Assembly (NCBI GenBank): GCA_020073565.1
Contig: JAIQEY010000023.1
Coordinates: forward strand, 1-64,000
Direction of reading: 5' to 3'
DNA length: 64,000 nucleotides
DNA from: Terriglobia bacterium
GTDB lineage: Bacteria > Acidobacteriota > Terriglobia > Terriglobales > Acidobacteriaceae
The position numbers and the translations under genes were made by a program. The notes beneath the pieces were generated by a model. The model made no database searches, was not told where the DNA came from, and saw only the letters and a list, made by a program, of their open reading frames with translations. This document shows positions 1 through 8,364 of this stretch, one piece after another (position 1 is the first letter of the stretch; every line of letters begins with the position of its first letter).

Positions 1-36
1 GGGGCCGGATCGGAATCTACTTAGACGGAGGATGAC

Positions 37-522
37 ATGCGATTTACAAGAGCTAGCAGAGCGGTCTTAGTTCTCGCTGCGATGGCGTGCCTGGTCGCAG
101 GGGCTGCCGCACAGAAAAACACCAAACGCCAGCAGTGCCAAGCTGCGGGCGGAATGCTGATGACGAACCTGGGCGCAGTCGACGCTGCCACCACCATGGG
201 GCCGGTGACGGGCGACTTGAAAGGAGCGGTAGGCGCCACCATCCTGAGCACGGAAGTGATAGGAAACAACCTGGTCTTTCATGTTCAGCATCACTGGGTC
301 ACTGAATCGGGAGACACGCTCTCATTTGACCCGGCGACGGCCACCTCAACCCCTGTGGCTCCAGGGCTGTATGCCATCGTCACCTATCCGGTGCACCTCA
401 CAGGCGGCAGCGGCAAGTTCGCTGGAGCGACTGGAGACTTCACCAACATCGGGGAAGTCGACCTGAACAGCGGCCAGCTAGTATTGCGTTACTCCGGGAA
501 GCTTTGCTTCCCCGCTAACTAA
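37..522 (+). CDS. Small secreted protein of unknown function, beta-barrel-like
   Basis: A 161-residue protein with a clear signal peptide (residues 1-26, ending AGAAAQ). GGAGGA lies 6 nt before the ATG and fixes the start. The mature part has one cysteine near each end, at RQQC and GKLC, which could pair. It is rich in short beta strands with a late Gly-rich stretch, GGSGKFAGATGDF. That stretch resembles the motif of small allene-oxide-cyclase/dirigent-like barrel proteins, but this is a fold guess and not a functional call. The next gene starts about 170 nt downstream, and both neighbours on this side also look exported. Confidence 0.75.
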   Translation: MRFTRASRAVLVLAAMACLVAGAAAQKNTKRQQCQAAGGMLMTNLGAVDAATTMGPVTGDLKGAVGATILSTEVIGNNLVFHVQHHWVTESGDTLSFDPATATSTPVAPGLYAIVTYPVHLTGGSGKFAGATGDFTNIGEVDLNSGQLVLRYSGKLCFPAN

Positions 523-695
523 GTACCCTGAGGCCCGACCAGAGTCAAGATATGGCGGCAAAAGCTATTTCGTCCCGGAGTCGTCTCAGTTCCGCCTGGC
601 CAGTTAAGAAAATGCAGGTCCGATGGAGCCACTCTGGCTGCGGGTCTCGTTGTTGTAAGTGAAGAGCGGTTTAGATCCATCGGGAGGAAACAATT

Positions 696-1808
696 ATGTC
701 GCGCATCAACTTCGTCAAGATGGCCTCGGTTGTTGCAGTAGCCATCGCCGGCAGTCAACTGTGCGCGGCCACTGTCCTCACCTACGCGGTCGGGACCTGC
801 CTGCCAAAGCTTCCGACCTTCGGAACCATATCGGCTGCCGTTGCCGCCACGCCAGCCCAGGGTGTAATCAAGGTGTGTCCCGGCATCTACAACGAACAAG
901 TGGTGATCACGCAGCCTGTAACTTTGGAGGGTATTAGCGACGGGAACTCAGATCAGGTGATCATCGCGGTGCCTGGCGGAGGGTTTGTGCCAAACACCTT
1001 CGATATGTACGGAGAACCGGTCGGAGCACAGGTGTTGGTCGATAGCGTCACAGGAGGCGATGTCAACATTAGGAATATCACAGTGGATGGAACTAACGAC
1101 GGGACGTCACCAATTTCCTATTTGGCCGGGATCGTTTACCAAGACTCCTCTGGGACGGTGAATCGAGTAACCGCTCGAAACCAAGCCGGGGTGGGTTTTT
1201 ATTCGACCGGTGTATGGCTGAGAGGCAGCTCGGACCCGTCGGTCACCGTTGAAAATAGCGATATACATGATTTCGATTTCGACGGCATTCTGAGCGGCGA
1301 AGTTGGGGGATTTCCTTCCAGCCTCACCACCACGATAAAAGGCAATCAGGTGTTGGCCAGACCCGACTGCGCCTGCAGTGGCATCTTTCTCCAATCTGGC
1401 ACTAGGAACACAGTGACTGCGAATTTCATTGCCGACGCACTCAGTGGCATTTACATGGAGACTGGGGTCACCGGTTCCATATCCGCAAACACGTTGATGT
1501 CCAACTACTATGGTGTGACCTCGGGTGCTGATGGGAGTTCGATCACCTCCAACAAGATCTTCGGGGGAAGCACTGCGATTACCGCATACGGCAACACTAC
1601 CCAGGTTCAATCCAACACCATCGTTATGAGCAAGTTCGGCATAGACTTTGACTGTCATTCCAATCCCGACGTGAATGCCAACACAATGAACGACGTAACT
1701 GTTGGAGTAGTGAACGTTCCGCCTGGCGTGAGCACAAAGAACTCCTATTTCAACGTAGGTACAATACGGGTTCGTGGTTTTTGTTTGCCTTTCACGCGAA
1801 AGCCATGA
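696..1808 (+). CDS. Secreted right-handed beta-helix repeat protein
   Basis: A 370-residue protein with a signal peptide (residues 1-24, ending SQLCAA). GGGAGG lies about 10 nt before the ATG. From about residue 30 it shows the rungs of a parallel beta helix: an opening FGTISAAVAATPAQGVIKV-type segment, then repeated N-T-V, G-I-Y and S-I-x-x-N turns up to residue 345. This is the NosD/pectate-lyase-like architecture found in exported carbohydrate-binding or degrading proteins and in surface proteins. No catalytic residues of a named lyase family could be assigned. It lies upstream of the IS-disrupted secreted gene and may belong to the same group of exported proteins. Confidence 0.75.
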   Translation: MSRINFVKMASVVAVAIAGSQLCAATVLTYAVGTCLPKLPTFGTISAAVAATPAQGVIKVCPGIYNEQVVITQPVTLEGISDGNSDQVIIAVPGGGFVPNTFDMYGEPVGAQVLVDSVTGGDVNIRNITVDGTNDGTSPISYLAGIVYQDSSGTVNRVTARNQAGVGFYSTGVWLRGSSDPSVTVENSDIHDFDFDGILSGEVGGFPSSLTTTIKGNQVLARPDCACSGIFLQSGTRNTVTANFIADALSGIYMETGVTGSISANTLMSNYYGVTSGADGSSITSNKIFGGSTAITAYGNTTQVQSNTIVMSKFGIDFDCHSNPDVNANTMNDVTVGVVNVPPGVSTKNSYFNVGTIRVRGFCLPFTRKP

Positions 1809-1974
1809 TCGTGGGTGCTGGCGGCGCCCCTGCTCCTGTCTCGGGGTTCGACTGCTGATCGGTAAGGCTCGTGGCTTCGGTCTGAATCTATCGCAGCTAC
1901 AGAATCCGCACTTCAACGGAGATTCCTCTATGAGCATGACAATTAAGATCACCCAATGGACGTTGCTAACGCTA

Positions 1975-3089
1975 GTGGCCTGTCGCAGAGTAACCATTAC
2001 TAGACTGTTAGCATCAAAGCTGTCATGGCCAGTGGCAGTGAAATCTTGCTCACCCAGCAACAGTATTCCGACCTAAGCAGCATCGCCCAGTCCCGCTCTC
2101 TGCCCGCCGGATATGTGTTTCGCGCCAAGTTGATTCTGTTGCTGGCGGAAGGCGCGTCGTTCAACGCGATCAAGCGACAACTCCAGACCACCGCGCCCAC
2201 CATCGTGCGCTGGAAGGAGCGCTTCCGGTACCATGGACTGGAGGGACTGGACACCTATCATCCCGGTCAAAAACCCAGTGTGCTCACTCCGGCTCTGCGT
2301 GCCCGCATCCTGTCGGCCACGCGGAAAAAGCCCAGCGATGGGTCCACGCACTGGAGTTGCCGCAAACTAGCCTCGGCGCTGGGCGTCAGCAAAGACGCCG
2401 TGCATCGCGTTTGGCAAGAAGCGGGCCTGAAGCCGCACCGTCTCGAACGCTACATGGTCAGCGACGATCCCGATTTCGAACGCAAAGCCGCCGATATCCT
2501 CGGTCTCTACTTGCGCCCGCCGCAGCACGCGGCCGTGTTCTGCGTCGATGAGAAGACCGCCATTCAAGCCTTGGATCGTCTCGATCCCGTTCTGCCGCTC
2601 TCGCCGGGACGCGCCGAACGCCACGGCTTCGAGTACTACCGCCACGGCACGCTCTCCTTGTATGCGGCCCTCAATACCGCCACCGGTCGAGTGCACGGCA
2701 AAACCGCCGCCCGCCACACCAGCCGCGAATTCGTCGGCTTCTTGAAAGAGGTCGTATCCTTGTGCCCGCCGCGGCAACAGATTCACATCATCCTCGACAA
2801 TCTCTCTGCCCACAAAACTCAGGCGGTCCGCGAGTTCCTCCAACAACATCCGCGAGTCCGGTTCCACTTCACTCCCACTTACTCGTCCTGGCTCAATCAG
2901 GTCGAGATCTGGTTTGCCAAGATCGAACGCGAGGTTATCGCCCGCGGCATCTTTACCTCGGTTTCCGATTTAGCTCGCAAACTTCGCCGCTACATCAACG
3001 CTTACTCCGCCCATGCTCGGCCCATCCAGTGGAAATACTCTGACCCCACCCGCCGCGTTCGCAGTAACGAAATCACTGCGACAGGCCAC
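1975..3089 (+). mobile_element. IS630-family insertion sequence, complete, 1115 bp
   Basis: The ends are perfect 14-bp terminal inverted repeats, GTGGCCTGTCGCAG (1975-1988) and its complement (3076-3089). The element is flanked by TA on both sides (1973-1974 and 3090-3091), the target duplication expected for the IS630/Tc1/mariner group. It carries one transposase gene, with intact ends and an intact frame, so it may be recent and active. It sits inside the signal-peptide codons of a secreted-protein gene, and that gene becomes continuous again if the element and one TA are removed. Confidence 0.93.
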
Positions 3090-3092
3090 TAG
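2025..3092 (+). CDS. IS630-family transposase, DD35E
   Basis: A 355-residue transposase. The N-terminal half (about 10-130) is a helix-turn-helix DNA-binding region with KLILLLAEGASFNAIKRQL and a second HTH around SCRKLASALGVSKDAVHRVW. The DDE catalytic core has Asp175 (FCVDEKT), Asp258 (IILDNLSAHKT) and Glu294 (LNQVEIWFAKIE), a spacing of 35 residues between the last two. All three are present, so it should be active. No strong ribosome site precedes the ATG. The stop codon TAG (3090-3092) lies outside the element: its T and A are the duplicated target and its G is host sequence. Confidence 0.93.
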   Translation: MASGSEILLTQQQYSDLSSIAQSRSLPAGYVFRAKLILLLAEGASFNAIKRQLQTTAPTIVRWKERFRYHGLEGLDTYHPGQKPSVLTPALRARILSATRKKPSDGSTHWSCRKLASALGVSKDAVHRVWQEAGLKPHRLERYMVSDDPDFERKAADILGLYLRPPQHAAVFCVDEKTAIQALDRLDPVLPLSPGRAERHGFEYYRHGTLSLYAALNTATGRVHGKTAARHTSREFVGFLKEVVSLCPPRQQIHIILDNLSAHKTQAVREFLQQHPRVRFHFTPTYSSWLNQVEIWFAKIEREVIARGIFTSVSDLARKLRRYINAYSAHARPIQWKYSDPTRRVRSNEITATGH

Positions 3093-3679
3093 TACTGTCC
3101 GCTAACTCCATCCAGGCTCAGCAATGCTCCACCCGCACAACCGCCGGCCGATACGTCGTACGCTGCGATGGCTTTCTCACACCGGGCCCAAACGCGCCGC
3201 AATTGCCTGCGAAAACTCTGGCCACCGCCACTGCGGACAAGAACGGCAACTTCAACGGCAGCGGCACGGTTAGCGTTGGTGGAGTGACGGTCACACAGAC
3301 CGTGAGCGGTACCGAGCAGATCAATGCGGACTGCACTGGGACAATCACGTACGCACAAACCATCAATGGTCAGCCAGGCCCGCCCATCAATATCGCTTTT
3401 GTAGTCTCCGAAGGTGGCGACCAGATCGACGGTTTGGTAACCGATGCTGGGAGCACCTTTGCCTGCAAGCTCACCAGAACCCCAAGAAGGCATGCGAAGT
3501 AAGGGGCGTCCGGCAAGAAATGGCCCTGCTGGGGCGCCGCGTGCAGAAAACGGGATTATCTCCCAGGAGTGCCTTCACATCCTTCCTGCTATCCTCACGA
3601 GCATCGAGTACACTCTGGCAGGCGACCAACTGGAAGACGGGGAGCTGTCTACTTCCGGGAAGGAGGCTGGACAAAGGAT

Positions 3680-4618
3680 ATGCTCGTGCGTCAAGCATCG
3701 ATCCTCTTTGCCTGCCTGCTATTCTCCATCGGCGTGGCTGCGGCCCAGGACGAGGACTCAAGCAAGGTTCAAATCAAGGTCACGAAAGTGGCCGGCAATG
3801 TTTACATGCTGGCGGCGGCAGATGCCGGCAATATTGGGGCATTGGTGGGGGAGGACGGCATTGTGCTGGTCGATGACCAGTACGCTCCGCTCGCGGAAAA
3901 GATTCAGGCGGCACTGAAAACTATCACCGACAAGCCGGTGCGGTTCATCATCAACACCCACTACCATGACGATCACACAGGAGGGAACGCATACTTCCAG
4001 AAGCAGGCACCCATCATTGCGCACGATAATGTACGCAAGCGGCTGGAGAAAGGTGGAGCGGCTGGCAACGGCGGGTCTGTACATTTCGACGCCAAGCCAC
4101 AGCCCAAAGAAGCGCTGCCCATCATCACCTTCGACCATGACGTTACCGTGCACTTGAACGGCGAGGATATTCGCGCACTATACTTTCCGGCGGGGCACAC
4201 GGATGGCGACTCCATCGTCTTCTTCCCCAAGTCGAATGTCGTACACATGGGAGACGACTTCGGGATCTATGGCTTCCCCTTCATCGATGTGAACAGCGGT
4301 GGGAGCGTCAACGGAATGATTGACGCGGTAGAGAACGTCATCTCACAGCTCCCGCCTGACGTGAAAGTAATTCCGGGGCATGGCCCCATTTCCAGCCTCG
4401 ACGACATGCGAGCCTACGTGAAGATGCTGAAGGAGACTCGCGAAGTCGCGCAGAACGCCCTGAAACAGGGCAAGACGTTGGATCAGATGAAGCAGGCTAA
4501 AATCTTGGATCCGTGGAAGAAATACTCCGGAGGCTTCATCAGCGAAGACGCATTCCTGGAGACGCTGTACAATTCGTTGACGGGACAGAAAAACGGCAAG
4601 TTCATCAAGCACCATTAA
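3680..4618 (+). CDS. Secreted metallo-beta-lactamase-fold hydrolase
   Basis: A 312-residue protein. The ATG at 3680 follows AGGAGG and begins a proper signal peptide (MLVRQASILFACLLF to VAAAQ). Longer in-frame starts upstream would bury that peptide. Zinc ligands of the MBL fold are visible: the HYHDDHTGGN motif (HxHxDH), the His of PAGHTDGDS, the Asp-containing MGDDFG and the final His of IPGHGP. A C-terminal helical tail (residues 240-312) follows the fold. The family includes periplasmic hydrolases of many substrates. B1/B2-type Cys is absent at the usual place, so beta-lactamase activity cannot be claimed. It is transcribed downstream of the disrupted secreted gene. Confidence 0.85.
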   Translation: MLVRQASILFACLLFSIGVAAAQDEDSSKVQIKVTKVAGNVYMLAAADAGNIGALVGEDGIVLVDDQYAPLAEKIQAALKTITDKPVRFIINTHYHDDHTGGNAYFQKQAPIIAHDNVRKRLEKGGAAGNGGSVHFDAKPQPKEALPIITFDHDVTVHLNGEDIRALYFPAGHTDGDSIVFFPKSNVVHMGDDFGIYGFPFIDVNSGGSVNGMIDAVENVISQLPPDVKVIPGHGPISSLDDMRAYVKMLKETREVAQNALKQGKTLDQMKQAKILDPWKKYSGGFISEDAFLETLYNSLTGQKNGKFIKHH

Positions 4619-4876
4619 GCCCTCCATTGAAGGGCCTGTTGAAGGCTTGTTAAGAAATATCGAATCGTTGCACTGGATTCTATACGAATCTGCGGCATCC
4701 CTATAGCACCTCAAGAGACCGCGAACAGCCAGCGGCTAGGCCGAATTCGGGCTTATGGTCGGATGCTCTTCCACGATCCTATTCTGTCCGTGAAGGTCGT
4801 GATCCCGGCACAATCCGCAATCACCAGTCTCAATGCACCCGTGGTACCGACAGGTGCTAGTCTGGCGTAGCATCCG

Positions 4877-6421
4877 ATGAAGAACCGTGAAATACAGGCA
4901 GCGTGGAAGTATCACGATGGCACGAAGCATTCCTCCTGGAGTATTCGTAACCATCCTCACTATCTGGACTGGGCGAATCGGCCGCTGCCTTTCAAAATCT
5001 ATCCGAAGGTAGAACCCCTTCCATTACCACGGGATCTGCGGCAAACGGGCGTGGCCGCGCTCTCCGCAATCTCGGCGCGAGTCCCCTGGTCTCGGGCGGA
5101 TTCAGTCCCTGATCTGCCGGACTTGGCGCGCCTCCTCTATTTCTCGGCAGGGATTACCAAACAGCGTGCATATCCAGGTGGAGAAATCTACTTTCGCGCC
5201 GCAGCTTGCACTGGAGCTCTCTACGAGATCGAACTGTACGTGGTGAATACCGATCTGCCAGGTTTGGATGCCGGCGTGTATCACTTCAATCCGGCGGATG
5301 TATCGCTACGGCTTCTGCGAAAAGGTGATTTTCGTGGAAACCTGGCGCAGGCGACGGCGATGGAACCCGCGGTGGCTCACGCGCCCGCGACGATCATCTG
5401 CACCGGAACGTACTGGCGGAACGCCTGGAAGTACCAGGCGCGCACCTATCGCCATTTTGGTTGGGACAACGGTACCCTGCTGGCAAATCTGCTGGCCGTG
5501 TCTGCGGCTTCGGGGCTGCCGGCCGAGATCGTGCTCGGGTTCGTAGACGCCGAGGTGAACCGCCTGCTCGATCTGGATACGCGGCGTGAGGTTTCCTTGT
5601 GCCTCGTACCGATCGGGCGCACATCGGAGAGTTCGCTGCCGACACCGAGAGAGGCTCCGGCGCTTGGCTTGGAGACAATCCCGCTTTCAAAGCACGAGGT
5701 CGAATACCCCGCCATGCTTGAGATGCACGACGCGTCTTCGCTTGAGTCTGCAGAGGAAGTAAATCAGTGGCGCAGCAAGCCGCCAGTCTTTCCATCTTCC
5801 GTTCTGGCGGGCGAGGCAGTTCGCCTCCCGCGCCTGCCGGAAGAAGAACAGCCGAAGGACACGACCGAGCATGTAATCCTGCGCCGTGGCTCTACCCGAA
5901 TGTTCGATAAGGCAGCCTCCATTACACTGGCACAACTCTCTACCATTCTCGACAACGCCACGCGAGGTCTTCCGGCTGACTTCCTGGAGCCTCCCGGCGC
6001 GCAGCTTAACGATCTTTTCCTGATCGTGCACTCGGTGCAGGGGCTCAGCCCGGGCGCATACTTCTTCGCGCGTGAGCAGAACGGCCTGGAGCTTTTGAAG
6101 GAGGGGGAATTCCGCGCCGAGGCCCATCATCTTGGTCTGGACCAGGAGCTCCCGGCGGACGCCTGCGTGGACATCTTCTTTCTCGCCGATGTACAACGTG
6201 TTCTGGAGCGATACGGGAACCGCGGCTACCGGGCGGTCCAGCTCGAGGCGGGTACCATCGGCGGCAGGATCTATCTGGCTGCGTATGCCCAGCACCTGGG
6301 TGCGACCGGGCTGACCTTCTTCGACGATGATGTAATCAACTTCTTTTCAACGCACGCCAAGGACAAGAGTGCCATCTTCCTGCTCGCGATTGGCAAGCCG
6401 CTGAGACGCAAACCACGGTAG
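4877..6421 (+). CDS. SagB/ThcOx-type FMN dehydrogenase with tandem nitroreductase domains
   Basis: A 514-residue protein. Two nitroreductase-fold halves are recognisable: residues about 65-245 (LARLLYFSAGITKQ, GALYEIELYVV, HFGWDNGTLLANLLAVSAASGLP) and about 310-510 (LRRGSTRMFDKAASI, LFLIVHSVQGLSPGAYF, IYLAAYAQHLGATGLTFFDD). This is the doubled SagB layout. SagB enzymes oxidise azolines to azoles in ribosomal peptides, but stand-alone relatives with other or unknown jobs are common. No YcaO (SagD) or cyclodehydratase gene lies nearby, so a peptide-modifying role is not supported here. No good ribosome site is visible before the ATG. Confidence 0.85.
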   Translation: MKNREIQAAWKYHDGTKHSSWSIRNHPHYLDWANRPLPFKIYPKVEPLPLPRDLRQTGVAALSAISARVPWSRADSVPDLPDLARLLYFSAGITKQRAYPGGEIYFRAAACTGALYEIELYVVNTDLPGLDAGVYHFNPADVSLRLLRKGDFRGNLAQATAMEPAVAHAPATIICTGTYWRNAWKYQARTYRHFGWDNGTLLANLLAVSAASGLPAEIVLGFVDAEVNRLLDLDTRREVSLCLVPIGRTSESSLPTPREAPALGLETIPLSKHEVEYPAMLEMHDASSLESAEEVNQWRSKPPVFPSSVLAGEAVRLPRLPEEEQPKDTTEHVILRRGSTRMFDKAASITLAQLSTILDNATRGLPADFLEPPGAQLNDLFLIVHSVQGLSPGAYFFAREQNGLELLKEGEFRAEAHHLGLDQELPADACVDIFFLADVQRVLERYGNRGYRAVQLEAGTIGGRIYLAAYAQHLGATGLTFFDDDVINFFSTHAKDKSAIFLLAIGKPLRRKPR

Positions 6422-6441
6422 AGCCTGTAGAGATCGTTTAT

Positions 6442-6735
6442 TTACAAATGGAATCGCGACGACTGGCTCCGCCCCAACCATCTCGCGCGAAGGAAGCGCG
6501 AGTCCCAGAACTCGGCGACCGTCACCCTGGCGCCGTGCTTCGGCGAAACCGCGGAGTCGTTGACCTTCAGAATGAACTTGTCTCGCAGGAGCTTCACCGA
6601 CTTCGCCTGGACCGAGTAATGCTTGTCGTCGACCTCGCACAGCTTTTCTGCGACCCTCTTCCCGTCGCGATAGAATCGAATGTATATTGATTCTGAGGCC
6701 TCTATGAGCTGTCCCTTCTGCATGGCTCCCTCCAT
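6442..6735 (-). pseudogene. Fragment of a tyrosine recombinase (phage-type integrase), N-terminal part only
   Basis: A 97-codon reading frame. Residues 17-60 (IYIRFYRDGKRVAEKLCEV, SVKLLRDKFILKVN) look like the N-terminal arm-binding region of acidobacterial phage integrases. VTVAEFWDSRFL matches the start of the core-binding domain. The frame then runs into unrelated sequence and stops, so the catalytic R-H-R-Y domain is missing. It lies 100 bp from tRNA-Met, a common integration site, but on the 5' side of that tRNA. I read it as a remnant of a lost integrative element. It could also be a small independent gene. Confidence 0.5.
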
Positions 6736-6837
6736 GGCCTCATTGTGTCGCGTTTGGACAGCAGACGGACAATAGCCTAGGTAACGCCGCCAGGCGTGAC
6801 TGGGACATGCTGTTCAGATTCAGCGAGTTGTAGACGT

Positions 6838-6914
6838 GGCGGTGTAGCTCAGGTGGTTAGAGCGACGGTCTCATAATCCGTAGGTCGTAGGTTCGAGTCC
6901 TACCGCCGCCACCA
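6838..6914 (+). tRNA. tRNA-Met (CAT anticodon), CCA encoded
   Basis: A full cloverleaf can be folded. The acceptor stem is GGCGGTG with CGCCGCC (one G-U pair). The D-arm is GCTC..GAGC, the anticodon loop is CTCATAA, and the T-arm is GTAGG TTCGAGT CCTAC. A discriminator A and a genomic CCA follow. The C1-A72 mismatch of initiators is absent, so it is an elongator-type tRNA. CAT could also be a lysidine-modified tRNA-Ile2, which sequence alone cannot settle. The overall sequence looks more like elongator Met. Confidence 0.93.
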
Positions 6915-6936
6915 CATTGATCGGGAAATTAGCGAC

Positions 6937-8364
6937 ATGGACGTTCTCAAGACTCTTTTTGAGCAGCATTTTCACGTGGCCGTCGAGCGGGTGCAACCGC
7001 TGCAGGGCGAACTCGGCGGGTCCGGGAGGAAGATCGTCCGGCTTGCCAGCGGCGAGCTTAGTGCCATTGGCATTCTGTATGGTGTGCGCGAAGAGAACGT
7101 CGCGTTCCTCGAATTTTCCAGGCACTTTCGACGCCACGGTTTGCCGGTGCCGGAGATTTACGGGGAAGCGTTGGACCAGGGTGCTTATCTCGAAGAGGAC
7201 CTGGGTGACACGACGCTGTTTGAGTTTCTGTCAAAACATCGTGTCGGCGAAAAAATCGCTTCCGAAGCTGTGGAAATGTATCAAAAGGTCGTGGCTGTTT
7301 TGCCGCACTTTCAAGTTGAAGCCGGGCACGACTTGAATTACAAAGTTTGCTATCCGCGCGGCAGCTTCGATCGCCAGTCGATCGCCTGGGACTTGAACTA
7401 TTTCAAGTACTACTTTCTCAGATTGGCAGGCGTGCCCTTCAATGAGCAGGCGCTGGAGGTTGATTTCGGCCGCCTGACGAAGCTCCTGCTAAGCGCGCCC
7501 CGCGATTACTTTCTTTATCGCGATTTTCAATCACGCAATATCATCCTGCGCGACGGGCAGCCGTTTTTTGTGGATTATCAGGGCGGACGCAGAGGGGCGC
7601 TGCAATATGACATCGCTTCGCTACTCTACGATGCCAAGGCCGATCTGCCGCCGCTGCTGCGTCAGCAGTTGCTCGATCACTATCTCGAAGGGCTGGCCGG
7701 CTTCATCGAACTTCCGCGCGAAGCGTTCCTGCAGCATTACTATGCCTATGTTTATGTGCGCATCATGCAAGCGCTGGGCGCTTATGGTTTCCGTGGATTC
7801 TACGAGCGTAAAGGGCACTTCCTGCAAAGCGTGCCATATGCACTGAAGAATCTCCGATGGCTGCAGCACAATGTTGAGTTGCCGATCGCGCTGCCTGCGC
7901 TGATGAATGCGTTCAGGAGCATGGTGGGCTCGGAGAAGCTGCAGTCCGTGGCCTCGGAAAAAGAAGATCTGACGGTGCGGATTATGAGCTTCTCATTTCA
8001 CCGGGGGCTGCCGGAGGATGAAACAGGGAACGGCGGCGGTTTTGTGTTCGATGGCCGCAGCTTGCCCAATCCGGGGCGCGAGGAGCGCTTCAAGGCTCTG
8101 ACCGGCAGGGATGCGGCCGTGATCGAATATCTCAATCAGCAGGAGAGCGTGCATCAGTTTCTGGCTCATGTTGAGTCGTTGGTGGATGCGAGTGTGAGTA
8201 ACTATCAGAGTCGAGGATTCAAGAGCTTGATGGTGTCATTCGGGTGCACGGGCGGCCAGCATCGTTCGGTCTATCTAGCGGAGGAATTGGCGAAACATTT
8301 GCGCGACCGTAGTGGTGTAGATGTGGAGCTACGCCATCGCGAGTTGGAGAGGCTGGGCCAATGA
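6937..8364 (+). CDS. Fusion of an AmgK-like sugar kinase (APH fold) and a RapZ C-terminal domain
   Basis: A 475-residue protein. Residues about 1-325 form an aminoglycoside-phosphotransferase-fold kinase, with catalytic Asp196 and Asn201 in LYRDFQSRNIIL and metal-binding Asp213 in FFVDYQGG. This resembles AmgK, the anomeric MurNAc/GlcNAc 1-kinase. Residues about 345-475 match the C-terminal domain of RapZ: FSFHRGLP, VFDGRSLPNP, then GCTGGQHRS (436-444) and ELRHRELE. In E. coli RapZ this region binds glucosamine-6-phosphate. Here the GGKHRS lysine is Gln. The N-terminal P-loop half of RapZ is absent and replaced by the kinase. The stop overlaps the start of a MurU-like gene by 4 nt. Inference: peptidoglycan amino-sugar salvage with built-in metabolite sensing. 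Confidence 0.85.
   Translation: MDVLKTLFEQHFHVAVERVQPLQGELGGSGRKIVRLASGELSAIGILYGVREENVAFLEFSRHFRRHGLPVPEIYGEALDQGAYLEEDLGDTTLFEFLSKHRVGEKIASEAVEMYQKVVAVLPHFQVEAGHDLNYKVCYPRGSFDRQSIAWDLNYFKYYFLRLAGVPFNEQALEVDFGRLTKLLLSAPRDYFLYRDFQSRNIILRDGQPFFVDYQGGRRGALQYDIASLLYDAKADLPPLLRQQLLDHYLEGLAGFIELPREAFLQHYYAYVYVRIMQALGAYGFRGFYERKGHFLQSVPYALKNLRWLQHNVELPIALPALMNAFRSMVGSEKLQSVASEKEDLTVRIMSFSFHRGLPEDETGNGGGFVFDGRSLPNPGREERFKALTGRDAAVIEYLNQQESVHQFLAHVESLVDASVSNYQSRGFKSLMVSFGCTGGQHRSVYLAEELAKHLRDRSGVDVELRHRELERLGQ

Larger units (their letters stand above)
1930..3502 (+). pseudogene. Secreted protein gene split by an IS630-family insertion
   Basis: The two halves are 1930-1974 and 3092-3502. Joining them with one copy of the TA target gives a continuous 151-residue frame with no other change. 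The first 15 codons hold the n-region and half of the hydrophobic core of a signal peptide (MSMTIKITQWTLLTL). The second half resumes with VLSANSIQAQQC, which completes the peptide and gives an A-x-A-like cleavage site. CGGAG precedes the ATG. The mature part has GRYVVRCDGF, a Gly/Asn-rich middle, an ADCTGTITY stretch and a terminal FACKLTR. This suggests a small disulfide-bonded secreted family seen in Acidobacteria (from memory). Function is unknown. As it stands, the upstream half reads into the element and stops at 2076. Confidence 0.85.

Noticed and set aside
3680-4618. Calling the secreted MBL-fold protein a beta-lactamase.
   Set aside because: Only general MBL zinc motifs are visible; the fold covers many activities and the context gives no resistance link.
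4763-4870. A 35-codon frame ending 6 nt before the SagB-like gene, considered as a peptide precursor for a SagB pathway.
   Set aside because: No convincing ribosome site, no Cys/Ser/Thr-rich core, and no YcaO or cyclodehydratase gene nearby; a chance frame is more likely.
6838-6914. Attachment-site duplication of the tRNA 3' end.
   Set aside because: I found no second copy of the T-arm/acceptor sequence near the integrase stub by reading; without a search the att site is not supported.
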